Positions 36,684 through 50,011 of a stretch of 64,000 bases of DNA are shown piece after piece. The position numbers and the translations under genes were made by a program. Position 1 is the first letter of the stretch, and each line of letters starts with the position of its first letter. This DNA is from Diphasiastrum complanatum (Eukaryota; Streptophyta; Lycopodiopsida; Lycopodiales; Lycopodiaceae), in the NCBI GenBank assembly GCA_029204225.1, contig CM055095.1:63906136-63970135 (forward strand). The letters are read 5' to 3'. Under the pieces are notes generated by a model. That model searched no databases. It was not told where the DNA came from and was given only the letters and a program-made list of their open reading frames with translations.

Positions 36684-39600
36684 GAATTAGATTTATATTA
36701 ATGTGTATCAAGTGCCCAAGGGCACATAAGACAAGTAAAAAGTACATCAAAAGAAAAAGGAGCATTGTCCACGTAGGACTTATTCCTATAAGCTAAACCA
36801 GAACAAGAAAACAGAGAGAAAAACAAAGCTTAACCTCCAACTCTGTCGAGGGTACAATATCAGTAGCTTAACCACCAGCTACACAGAGGGAAAGAGAAAA
36901 CTGATATAAGTTAACTAACTAGCTAAGTGGATATTATAAACTGCGTGACATGGTGAGAAGCAGGCGTTGGGCCTATGGTGAAAAGCCCTGGGCCTGGAGG
37001 GACGAAGAGGGCGCTAGAGCTTCGGCCGTCGTACTGGAATGTCTATCTCACTGTTAGAAGTCTCATCTCTATCCCTCTTTTGGAAAAGGTGCGTAATGTG
37101 AGACTGGCTATGATACACGTCAGAAGCATCCAATAAAAGAGAAGATCTCAGAGTAACCATCTCTCGTAATAACAAACCAACACATCTCGCATCTGAGTAG
37201 GCAAGGAAAGAACCAAGTGTAAGTGGAGTATCTTTGTATAAGCAATGGAATCTGCTTCTGATCTCATAGTAGGCCGGCCATCGGAAAATGAAGTGGAACT
37301 TATCCTCAATCACCTGTAAAGAGCAACACATCCGTAGCGGTCGAGGTGTGTTTGTGTATCTGCATGTCTCAATAGCAAGCTGGTGAGAAGAGACCCTAGG
37401 CTGACCGAGACCGTAGCGTAGGCCGAAAGATAACGTCCGAGACAAATAATCTGGCCGAATGGGAAGCCCGGAACCATCGAGCTGCAGAAGATGAGTGTGA
37501 TAAAAATGAAGCTTGACCCGTGATGGATCTGGGTGAGACCACACTGTGCTGATGTAAGCCCTGTAACTCTACTGGCGGATAAATGCGTGTGTCCCATTCG
37601 GGAGATCAGATATAGATAAACCCCACATACTCAAAAGGTCAGAAACACATTGAAACCACGAGGACTTAGCCTGCTGACTAGCCAGAGTGTGAGAGGATGT
37701 GAAAGTTGCAGCTACGTATCTGGATGAATCAAGCTCCGAGACTCTATGAATGAATGTGATAATCCGAAATATAGCCTCAACAATCAATGGTGGTGAGGCA
37801 AACTCTGCCAATATGATATCATGGGGAACTGACTGCTTCGCACGAATCATCCGGCTAAGCATAAGGATCTGCAGACGTGAAATATCACTCCAAGTATCTC
37901 TGGATAAGCCAGGACACCATTTCTCCGTTGAATATAGAGCAACCGGAGAGACAGTGGCAGAAAAAAGGCGACAGGGCGCGTATCAGGATCATGTACATAG
38001 TAAATAGAAGAAAACCTCTCCATCTGGACAAGGGCAGAGTGCCCCTTGCGGAGCCTAGACAGTGCAACTGGTCTAAAAGTGAGCAGTAGACCAGTAAAAA
38101 GGACCCAGTTATGTATAAGAGGCTACTATCTCCAGTGGCTGCCCATCATAGTAGAACACCGTGTCTCTCATAGCTGTGGATTGGTGTTGAACACCATGAT
38201 CTTAGTCTTACCAATGTTCACCATCAAACCCCATGTCTGGCAGAAAGTATATAAAGCATCAAGATGTTGTTGAAGCCCAGATGTTGATCTCGACAGTAGT
38301 ATCACGTCATCCGCATATAGTAGAATAAGGATAATCATATCCGCTAACAAACATCCATCAACACCCTCTTCCCTAATAATTCGCTCAAGATCATCAATGT
38401 ATAGAGCAAATAGAGTAGGGGACAAAGGACATCCTTGCTCAACTCCCACTGTACTATGAATATAAGAGGACCATCCATCACCATCTCGAAAGTGAGCCAG
38501 CACTCTCTCATTAGCAATGATCTCCTGAGAAAAGCCAAGTGATGCTAGGCGCTGGACTAAAAGGTGTCTCGGAACAAAGTCAAAGGCTTTGCGGAAGTCC
38601 ACAAAGCAACAATAAACCCTCTGCTTCCTGAACTTAGCCTCCTCAATAATACATCTCAGGATGAATATTTGGTTAGCCGTGGAGTAGTGCGAAAACCCAC
38701 CTGTCCCATAACATGTAACCCCTCTGTCTCTGCCTGTAAGCTGATAATAGACTGCAAGACTGATCCATATAGCTTGGCCATAGTATGACTGATCATAATA
38801 GTGCGGTAGTTGTCTACATTCAAAGGATCCCCGAGTCCCGACTTTGAGGATAGGGTGTAAAAGGTTGGTGAACCAAGATGTGGGGAGATCGAAGATGACA
38901 GATTGGTTAAAGATATGGGAAATGTCCTTCAGAATTCACCCTCTTCACCTCGTCCATGCTTAGGAGGTCAACATCAGTGGCTTTATGGGTTTGACGATTT
39001 TGAATGGCGTTTTCAACCATAGACGCGGTGAAGAGGGTGAATTCTGAAGGGCGTGGGAAAGAGAAATGGAAAGAAAGTCTATTGTATAAAGCTTGGTAGC
39101 ATAATTTATCCTGGACTATAGCAATCAATAGGAGCGGGCGGGTCACCACCAAAATCCACAAAAGATGATGTCTGCGGTGCGAAGTAACAAACTGCAAGAA
39201 AGAGGTCCTGAGAAAGCCCCAAACAGTGACCAAAGAACTGAAACCAAATAAACCGTCCAAATGGCTCACTTTTGACCAATTTAAAATAAGAACTGAAAAC
39301 ATCTTTGGTGAGACATGCAACACCACTTGAACCACGAGAGGTCTTCCCTCTCAAGAAGGGCCGATGCACTGAGTGCCAAGTGCAATCATGTATGGATGAG
39401 AGTGGTCTATATAATGATTCATGAGTCTCTGTTAACAAAAGGATATCACATTGCAGCCGCCTGCTAAAGAAGATGATAGTATGCCATTACAATTCCAAAA
39501 TGCAAAACATAAAGGCTTAGGGGAACTCGGGCTGCTCCTTTGCTCGGGAGCCCCGAATCCCTATTGAGAAATCTTATCAAAAAATTTTGGTTTGCCTTCA

Positions 39601-42600
39601 ATGAAAACCACCCGCTGATTTTTGCATTTGCATCTTGAAAAATTTGTTTCCTGGCTTGCCATTGTGTGTGTGTAAGGTCATCATCCATAAAAATAAAGGT
39701 CCCTTTAAATTTGGCTCTAAGGCATAAAGCTACGTTGCGGCTGTCCATCGAGCGAAACTTGATAAACAAGACATTAGTGTCAAATTCACTTCTCCAAGCT
39801 ATATCAAAACCATCCGTGTTGTGTGTGAGCTTAGTTAAAAGCAACTCTTTTGCCTCCTCAACGGGCTTATCCCCGTCGGGAATCCCTCTAACTCGGATAT
39901 TAAGGGCTTTTTTAGCCCTTCTTTCTTGCTCGGAAAAGACATTTTCTAGTGTAGAATTCACAAATGCATGTTGAACCGAGCATGAAGATTCAGCCTTACC
40001 ATCGTTTTTGAGACGCGTTGCCCATGTCTTCGTTTCTTCCACTTGTTTTTCAAGGCTGGATATTTCGTTCGAAGTCTCCTCCAAAACATTCTTTTGAGGT
40101 TTGAGTTGCGCATTATCTTGTTCAAGTTGCTTCACCCTTTCTTGAAACCAATGAGATCTCTACGAAGTTTGCCATTCTTGATTTCAAGCTGGCCCATCCT
40201 GCCTTTTAGTCCAAGAAGTTCTTGCCGAATAAAGTTGATTTCATAGGCAAACATGCCTTCAACGGATTTGGAAGGGGTATTGTTAGAGTCCAGTTACGAC
40301 TCTATCATGACCTTGGCACGGCCGGTCACCAGAGGGCCTGAGGCCAAGTATTGGCAAGGGCCGGTGACCAAGGAGGACATCTGTCCCAAGTTGGGACCGG
40401 TGCGTCACGAGCAGTGACCCGGTGTGGCCGCCTGACAAGTTGTCAGAGATGCGGTGTCTTGACCGTCGGGACCCTAGCCGTCAGTGACGAGATGCTAGCC
40501 GGCAAGTAGTCGGGGTGACCAAGAGGGTCGTAGGTCTTTGGCAGGGAACGGGGGTGGTACCCTATGAGTCACTCAGTATTCACATGCATGCCATATGGAC
40601 TGATCACCCACAGGTGGATGCCATGTGCCAGCTGACGGGAATAGCAGGTAAGACTCAAAGAGGGGGGTGCCTATGGTTGGGAGGTTCATTCTACACACCG
40701 GCATCTAGGATTCACGAGCTTGGAGCGACTAGCTTGTGACAATTGGTATCAGAGCCTCGTTCTAGAGAGAGAAAACGTCGTTCTAGAGAGAGAAGGTGTA
40801 GAAATTGTCAGATTTTGCTTGTTCTTGAAGGATTTTGGAGGGAGAAAACGTGGAGTTCAGCTTTCTAGGCACTTTATGTGTGATGACTTTTATGATTAGA
40901 AACTTTATAATCTCCACAGTGCCTACCTATTCGCCTGCTGGTACTTCCCCTTCTGTGCAAGCTCGCATGGATAGTGTGGAAAAGACCGTCGCAGAGATGC
41001 GAGCGATGATGGTAGCTGGTGGTTATGTGTCTTCCTCCTAGTATGCTCCACCTTATCCGTCTTCTGTTGTTCGTCCTATGTTACCTCCACTCTATCCAGA
41101 AGACAAAGATATTAAACCTACCCGTTTCACGCTTAACAAGTAAAATAGGAGAGACGAAAGGTGAATAACTCGGACGGATGTACCCCAGCTTGAGATACTC
41201 CTCCAACATCTTTCTGACTTCCTCTTCCTCTTTTAGGCTCATCCTATAAGGAGCCCTACATACCGGACTTGCCCCTGGAACGAGCTCAATACGATGATCA
41301 ACGTTCCGACTAGGCGGCAATCCCTCTGGCATATTACTAATTAGCACGTGTTTAAACTGCGTGCGGATGGACTTCTCCAACTCACTTGCTGGGTCACATC
41401 TAGGCTGTAATGCAAATGCATGTGCACTAGGGGATGCAAAAGTAAATGAAGCTTCTTGTGGTTTATTAGTGAGTGTGCTTATTTGATTATTACCAACATA
41501 AGAATCAAAACTGGAATCAACATTCACATAACACAACCACAACTATTGAATCTCCATTCTCTTTATTTGCATATAGGTAACAAGAGGACCCTCAACAGAT
41601 GGTCTCTCCCACTTTAAGACATGAGACATACCCTCATGCCCGAACTTATACACATGTGACTTAAAATCTATAGCGGGCTGCTTACTTGCATGCCACCGCT
41701 TACCAAGTACGATATCAAACTTAGCTAGTTTAGTAATTTCAAAATCTAACTTCTCGGTATACGTCTGAATAGACAAAGACGCCCGAGAGATTCTTTCATC
41801 CCAAACCTGTATTCCCTTACCATCTGGCATCTCAACAGTATACCGGTAATCAGATGGAACAGTAGCCAAGTGAAATTTCCTCACCACACAAGAATTGATG
41901 ATATTATGCGAGGAACTGGTGTCAAACAAGACGAGCACGTCATGACCTTCCAGCTTTCCCCTCATGCGTATCAGTTCACTATCTAGAAACTGATAAGCTT
42001 CCCGTGCCTTGGTGGACAAGTAACAAACTGGTGCCTCTGGAACAAGCTTTCGCACCGAAATAGTCATGACACGACGAGTGTCCTCATCATCACTTACCAA
42101 CAAGTCATTCAAAATTTCCTCATCCTTGCCCTCATCTTGACGTTGCATAGTATGGAGCTTCTTGCCCGTACGCCGAGGACAATGTGAAAATTGTCAACAT
42201 TTCCTAGCTAGTTTGAGCCTAAATTGGCTAAAATTGTAAATAGTTTTGGTTCTGGAGTTTCACACGTGTGAACCAGGCCACAATGTTTTTATTTACTGTA
42301 TTTTTTCAGTATGATGAAGTGTCAAACTTCATACCCTTCAAAATGAGACCATTTTGATGTATTTTGGTCATATAAGCCATTTTTAGCTATTTTTCCTATA
42401 TAGGGAATATCTAGGGTCAAGTACCTTCTAGAGAGAGGAGAGAGAGTCATCTTCCTCATCCATAAATAGTAGGGAAGTCGTGGAGAACAGGTTGGAGAAA
42501 CCTTTTGTATGCTTCATTGAGATCAATAGATCATTGTCATTGTTTCTTCCTCCATTGAGAGCATTGTTGTGTGTATTGTCTTCAAGCTATTGTGTATGAT

Positions 42601-45600
42601 CTTAGGTGCTTTCCAAAAGTGATAGGCTGATGTATTATGGACTGTATAATGCTATTTTGGGCCGCACTTGATGTTTATGGAAGTTTCCATTTGTGATAAA
42701 TGCTTTTTGATCAAGTTCTTTGCATTCTAGGTAGCATAGAATGTGTTGCCAATTCCTAGCTTATGTAGTTTGGAGTGCAAGCATTCAAGCCAATGATCTT
42801 GGAGTTTAGATCCACTTAGGATCTGTATTTTTCACATGGTATCAGAGCTGGTTGGCTTCTATTTACAGTAAGTATTCCATTTTTGGTGATATTTGGATGT
42901 TTGATCAAGTTCTAGCATGATTTTGCATTGCTTTGTTGATCAAATCTTACTAACCTTTGTTTTGTGAGTTGAACTTGTGGATCAAAAGCATATTTCAGGT
43001 ATATTGAAGATCAGAGGCTGAAAAGAAACTATTTTGGATCAGATCATAACACCTAATCATTTGTGATTGTGAGGCTTGTGCATATTCAATACTAACAATG
43101 TTCTTTTCAATCCTATTGTTGACAATCTCCATTCTTGGATGAACACTCTCCTTAAGTGGATGAAACTTCTCCTTAAGTGGATGACAAATGCTCTTTTGAG
43201 TGAGTTGTAATTCTCCTAAAGGCTGAGCAAAGCTCCCATTTGGATGAAAGATCCCCTTTTTTTGGGTGAACATATTGTAAGCTCCATTGTGAAGAGCATA
43301 TTGTAAAGATTGTCATCAATTTTGGCATAAATTTTGGTGTACTTTGTTGAGCATGTAAGTAACTCTCCTTATGTGATTTGATTGGAGCATTTGCTGGAAG
43401 GTGTTAACCATTATGCAAGTGTGTTTTCAGGTTCTTAACAGGTTGAGGAACATTCTCATGTGAAGTGATCTTAGATCTACATCTAAACACCAAGATTTGA
43501 CAAGATAGTGAAGCTAGTCTTGTGATTCACTAAGTGTGCTCATTCATTCACCTCTAAATCTTGTATTTATCACTTGCTGGAGATAATAAACTTTTAGAAG
43601 TGTGGTTTACATGTGGTTTTACAGGTTGAATCAATATCTTAGTGTGTTGATCATATGTTGATCAAGTTTGTTCATTACTAGGTAATCTTGGCATCCTAGT
43701 TTTGGGTATTTTCTAAGAATGCAAGTAACTCTTCACACCATAACTTGATTTGGTCACTTGCTGGAAAGTTTGAGAGCTTAAGCAAGAGTGTGTTCAGGTT
43801 GGTTTGATTTTGTAATCCATTCTTAGTGTGTGCAAAGTGTTGCATGTGTTTCAATCTTCCTTTCTATGCTTGGAAACCATCTAGGTTCAAGATAGAAGTG
43901 TTTTAGGGTCCTAAATCTTCATAGATCTCTTTATCTATCATTTGTTGAGAGAAAAGTGAGTGCTAAGTGCTTTAGGACAGAACCTAAAAGTTGAAGAAAC
44001 ATTAGAATCATGGCTTCCAATGGTGGGATCATGCTAGAGTCTAGTGAAAGGTTGAGTTCATCAAACTACTCTACTTGGAAAGTGAGGATGGAGTCCTTAC
44101 TTGAGTTGAATGAACTCATGGACATAGTTGCAGAAATTGAAGAGAGACCTCTCACACTTCAAGAGCAACAAAGGTTTGATAAGAAGGCCAAAAGGGCTCT
44201 TCATATCATTAAAATGAATGTTACAAATGAACTTCTCAAGGAAGTTGGAAAGTGTCAAAGTGCAAGTGAGGCATGGAATGCCTTAAAGAAGCTCTTTGAA
44301 TCAAAGTCCACATCTAGGGTATTGACCCTAAGGAGACAAATATTTTCTAGTAGGCAAAGAGAGGGTGAAAGTGCTCATGCATTTATCTTGAGAGTTAAGT
44401 CCCTAAGTGATGATTTAGCATGCATTGATGAGAACATAAAAGATGGTGAAATAGTCCAAGTTATGTTGAATGGTTTGCTAAATGAACATGCTAACCTTGT
44501 GCAAAGTTTTGCCATTCAAAGAGTCTTGCCAAGTGTGGTTGACTTGCAAGAAATCTTATTGGCTGAAGAACATAGGTTGCAATCAAAGCTTGATGGTGCA
44601 TCCTTGCAAGGTGAAGGTGAAGAGGCTTTCTTCACAAAAGGCAAATTCAAGGGCAAAGGTAAAGGCAAAGGGAAATGGTCCAAAGGTGGTAACTTTGATC
44701 ATGATGATCACTCTTCCTCTTCCTCTTCTACTAAGAACAATAAGTCAAAGTTCAAGTGCTTTTATTGTGGGATAAAAGGTCATTTTGCAAATGAATGTTA
44801 TAAGAAGAAAAGAGAGCAAGGAGAGAGGCAAGGAAATCTTACAATAGATGAGGAAGAACATAACACATGTGAATCACTTGTTATGACTTCAAGTTTGTTA
44901 GCCAACATAGATGATAATGATCCTTGGTGGATTGATAGTGGAGCCTCATCTCACATGACAAGACATAAGGAATACTTTACATCCTTATTGTCTTATGAGG
45001 GAGAAGGTAACATCATCTACACTGCAAATGATGGTCAATGTGACATCAAAGGCATAGGCACTATTCCTATTTCCCTTTCAACAAATAGGAAAGCAAATCT
45101 TGAAAATGTTTTGTACATTCCTTCAATCACTAAGAATTTGCTTAGTGTAAGTCAAATGATTGACAAAGGACTTGATGTGGAGTTCATTGGAGATGCATGT
45201 TTGATAAGTAAATGTGGATCCTTGATTGCTCAAGGTAGGAGGCATGGTAAACTTTTCAAGCTTGATGCATGTGTGATCTCTAATCATGAAGGATGTATGG
45301 CTAGGGAGCAATTGACAAACCAAGAAGTTTGGCACAAGAGGTTGGGCCATCCCAACTTCAAATCTTTGGAGGTAATGGCAAAGAAAGAGCTTGTTCTTGG
45401 TCTCCCTAAAAGTCTTGTTGCAAACAATAGTGTTTGTGAACATTGTGCCTTGTCCAAATCTCATAGACTTGCTTATTCTAGATCTACTTCTAGATCTAAA
45501 GAAGCTTTTCAACTTGTGCATTCTGATATTCATTCTTCTAGTACAACTAGCAATGGTGGGGCAAAGATGTATGCAACTTTCATTGATGACTTTAGTAGGT

Positions 45601-48600
45601 ATACTTGGATCTATCTTCTTAAAAGTAAGGATGAAGTGTTTGCTGCATTTGTCAAGTTCAAGAATGAAATGGAAAACCAATTCAATACAAAGATCAAATG
45701 CTTAAGATCTGATAATGGAGGGGAATACACCTCAAATAGGTTCAAAGACTTTTGTATAGCACATGGGATTAAGAGGGAGATGTCTAGTCCTAGGACTCCA
45801 CAACAGAATGGAGTGGCCGAGAGGAAGAATAGAACCCTTTGTGAATGTGCCAAGGCAATGAGACTACATGCTAATCTTGCTAAGTCTTTTTGGGGGGAAG
45901 CTTTAGCATGTGCTAACTATCTATGTAATAGATGGACAAGTGCTTCCTTGGATGGTAAAACTCCTCATGAGGTTCTTTATGGTAGAAGGCCGAGTGTCAA
46001 GCATTGTAGGATCTTTGGATGTACATGTTTTGTCAATATCACACTTGATGATAGAACTAAAGAAGATCCTTCATCAAAGAAGGGTGTGTTTGTTGGCTAT
46101 AGTGAAGTAAGCAAGGCTTACAAAGTGTACATTCCTTCTACAAAGAAAGTTGTCATAAGTAGGGATGTCATCTTTCATGAAGAGAATGTTTCCAATGTTG
46201 TTGATGTTGATGTTGATGTGCCTACTAATCATCATGATGTGCAAGATGTCTTGGATGAAGATGGAGATGCCACTCCAAAGCAAACTTCAAGGAAGACTCA
46301 AAGGCAAAGGGCTAAGCCATCAAGGCTAACCTATGATGAAAAAGGAAAGCAAGTGGTGGACAACTCTAACTTTGCTTTTCTTACCTCTTTTGATGAACCA
46401 ACTTGTGTAGGTGAAGCAATTCAAAAGAAGGAATGGATCCAAGCCATGGATCATAAGCATCAAGCACTCATCAAAAGCAACACATGGAGGTTGGTAAAGC
46501 TTCCAAAGGACAAGAAGGCAATTGGTTGTAAGTGGATCTTCAAGATCAAGACAAATCAAGATGGATCAATCAACAAGTACAAGGCAAGGTTGGTGGCAAA
46601 GGGGTATGCTCAAGAATATGGTATTGACTATGATGAGACCTTTGCACCCGTGGCAAAGATGGTAACTATTCGAATCCTAATCTCTCTTGCAACTCTTTAT
46701 GATTGGGATATGTGGCAAATGGATGTTACTAATGCCTTCTTGAATGGTGATCTTGAAGAAGATATTTACATGGAGCAACCCGAGGGCTATGTTTCACATG
46801 ATGAGCCTAATCATGTGTGCTATCTCCAAAAGAGTTTGTATGGGCTAAAGCAAGCACCAAGGAGTTGGTATGCTAAGCTCAATTCCTTCTTACTTTCTCA
46901 AAACTTTGTTATGAGTGAGTATGATCATTCTCTCTACTTTAGATTGAATGAAAATGATATCACTTTACTTTTGATCTATGTTGATGACATTATCTTAAGT
47001 GGTGGTAACAATCTAGATATAGATGAAATCAAGATGGCACTCAAAAGAGAGTTTGAAATTGAAGATCTTGGTAAACTTCATTATATCTTAGGAATAGAGA
47101 TTATTAGAACTTCTAAATCTACATTCATATGTCAAGAAAAGTATGTTAACTCTATTCTAAAAAGGTTTCATATGGAAGATTGTAAAGTTGTTTCTACTCC
47201 TATGGAATCAAATGTAAAGCTAACTACAAGAAGTAATGAAAGATCCTTCAAGGACATTACTCTCTATAGAAAGCTAATAGGATCTCTTATATGGTTAATC
47301 ATCACAAGACCTGATCTAAGCTTTGTGGTTGGTAAAATAAGTCAATTTATGCAAGATCCTAGTGAGGCTCATTGGAAGCTAGGAAAGAGAGTACTTAGAT
47401 ACATCTCGGGATCTAGAGATTTTGGCATCTTGTATGGAGGTACTACACCTAACCTTTGTGGATTTTCAGATTCAGATTTTGCAGGTGATCAAATGGATAG
47501 GAAGTCAACAAGTGCCTTTGCAATCTATCTTGGAGATGGAGTGGTCTCATGGCTATCAAAGAAGCAACCAACTATCTCTCTATCTTCCACCGAAGCCGAG
47601 TACAAGGCATTAACAACATGCACCAAGGAGATTCTTTGGATCAAGAGGATGTTATTGGATCTTCACTTGCTGGAACCAGAGAAGACTCCAATCATACTTT
47701 GTGATAACCTTTCAGCCCAAAGCTTGGCAAGCAATCCTGTTTTTCATGCAAGGAGCAAGCACATTGAGATTGCTCACCATTTTGTGAGAGATCAAGTCAT
47801 TGCCAAAGAGGTGGAGCTTCAACATGTCTCTTCAAAGGAGTGTGTGGCTGATATCTTCACCAAACCATTGGGAAAGGACCTATATTTAATGCATAGATCT
47901 AATCTTGGAATGTGCTCAAAGACTATGTTGAAACTAGCATCCAATGTTGAAGAGGGAGTGTGAAAATTGTCAACATTTCCTAGCTAGTTTGAGGCCTAAA
48001 TTGGCTAAAATTGTAAATAGTTTTGGTTCTGGAGTTTCACACGTGTGAACCAGGCCACAATGTTTTTATTTACTGTATTTTTTCAGTATGATGAAGTGTC
48101 AAACTTCATACCCTTCAAAATGAGACCATTTTGATGTATTTTGGTCATATAAGCCATTTTTAGCTATTTTTCCTATATAGGGAATATCTAGGGTCAAGTA
48201 CCTTCTAGAGAGAGGAGAGAGAGTCATCTTCCTCATCCATAAATAGTAGGGAAGTCGTGGAGAACAGGTTGGAGAAACCTTTTGTATGCTTCATTGAGAT
48301 CAATAGATCATTGTCATTGTTTCTTCCTCCATTGAGAGCATTGTTGTGTGTATTGTCTTCAAGCTATTGTGTATGATCTTAGGTGCTTTCCAAAAGTGAT
48401 AGGCTGATGTATTATGGACTGTATAATGCTATTTTGGGCCGCACTTGATGTTTATGGAAGTTTCCATTTGTGATAAATGCTTTTTGATCAAGTTCTTTGC
48501 ATTCTAGGTAGCATAGAATGTGTTGCCAATTCCTAGCTTATGTAGTTTGGAGTGCAAGCATTCAAGCCAATGATCTTGGAGTTTAGATCCACTTAGGATC

Positions 48601-49952
48601 TGTATTTTTCACAGACAATCTTTGAAAAGATGCTTGCCAAGACCAAAAAAACATAATCTGTCTTTCTTGGCCTTTTCCTTTTGCTCAGGACTGAGGGGAG
48701 ACTTGTCGTAAGCACGACGAGCCATAGGAGATCCCGCCTTGCGCTTCAAAGTCTGCTGCATCTGGATAGGATCCTTCTGCGAAAAGCCTTTCTGACCAGC
48801 TTGGCCAGACTTTCGCGAACCCTTCTTCTGAGGCCAGCTTGCTGCTCCAGATTCAGTCTTGGTGCGCACATTACCTTCAAAGTTGAGAGCTGTAGCAACT
48901 GCCTGATATCAGTATTGCGTTGGGGAGTGTTTCCGGATGTGTGTAGATTATAGGGGATTGAATAAGATCACTGTAAACCAAAGGTATCCGATGCCCAGGA
49001 TTGATGATCTACTAGATGCATTGCAAGGTGCAACCATTTTCAGTAAGATAGATCTCAAAAGTGGATACCATCAAATACGGATTCGAGATGAAGACGTCCA
49101 GAAGATGGCCTTCCGAACCCGTTTTGGTCATTATGAATTTTTGGTTATGCCATTTGGGTTAACCAATGCCCCAGCCACGTTTATGATGCTCATGAACGAT
49201 GTCTTGCGAGACTATATGGGCAAGTTTGTCGTCAATTTTATTGACGATATATTGGTCTTTAGTAAAGCGGTTGAGGAGCATGAGATTCATCTCAAGACCG
49301 TTTTGGGCAAGTTACAAGCTTCTGTCTTGTATGCCAATGCTCAGAAGACAAAGTTGTGTAAGATTTGGGTCACGTAGTGACAGCCGAGGGTATTTCGGTT
49401 GACCCAGCCAAGGTGGTTGTGGTTAAGAAGTGGCCGAGGCCATACTTTAAGGTATTTTTGGACTCACCAGATGTGAAGGGCCGCCAAGCTCGGTGGGCCG
49501 AGTTGATGCAGGAATTTCATTTGGAAATTCGCTTCCGAAGAGGGAAGGAAAATGTTGTCGCTAATGCACTATCTCGTATACTGCATCAGATGAGCTTTAC
49601 TGTGGTTGACAGTGGTCTCATGGAGGAGATTAAGAAGGCTCAAGAAAAGGACTCGCATTGTCAGCATGTGTGGCCTAATGCGCGCAAGGTAGTCGACCAA
49701 ACGGAAGAGTCAGTCGAGGCTGTCGCTTCCGTAGAGGCACACACCAGTACATATTTAACATACACCGTGAAGGATGGTATGTTATTGAGAAATGGAAAAG
49801 TTTTCGTGCCAGACGTGAAGGATCTTCGTCGTAAGATACTTCATGAATGCCATGATAGTCATCTGATCGGCGCACCTGATCTGCACACTAGGACATCCGC
49901 ACCTGATCAGGGCACCTGATGTGCACCAGAGAGTTCCGCGCCAGAGATCTGC

Positions 49953-50011
<59 letters not shown>

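Larger units (their letters stand above)
36690..40280 (-). mobile_element. L1-type LINE, near complete in order, internally decayed
   Basis: The best copy of the LINE family. Minus-strand order: ORF1 (40200-39464), ORF2 endonuclease N-terminal half (39438-39106), a junction into the reverse transcriptase (39050-38168) and the C-terminal region (37862-37014), with a 3' end near 36690 reading GTCTTATGTGCCCTTGGGCA and then a CT tract. The endonuclease C-terminal half is missing and frames are broken, so the copy is inactive. Its 5' side is cut by the LTR of element E at 40281. It lies antisense in intron 3 of the PLAA-like gene. Confidence 0.75.
42183..48613 (+). mobile_element. Young full-length Ty1/copia retrotransposon
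   Basis: 6,431 bp with LTRs at 42183-42836 and 47959-48613, flanked by an exact 5-bp target duplication GACAA (42178-42182 and 48614-48618). The LTRs are identical except for one inserted G in the 3' copy. A primer site (42837-42848), a 1.16-kb leader, one uninterrupted 1,317-codon polyprotein and a purine-rich GAAGAGGGAG just before the 3' LTR are all present. It is inserted between the gag zinc knuckle and protease of gypsy element E, in the sense direction of the PLAA-like gene. Near-identical LTRs and an intact frame indicate a very recent insertion and a potentially autonomous element. Confidence 0.97.

Noticed and set aside
36449-36796. Open frames on both strands, Arg/Glu-rich or Leu/Ser-rich
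   Set aside because: They are translations of the AG microsatellite and flanking purine-rich sequence.
45123-45680. 185-codon minus-strand frame inside the copia element
   Set aside because: Antisense shadow of the integrase coding sequence.
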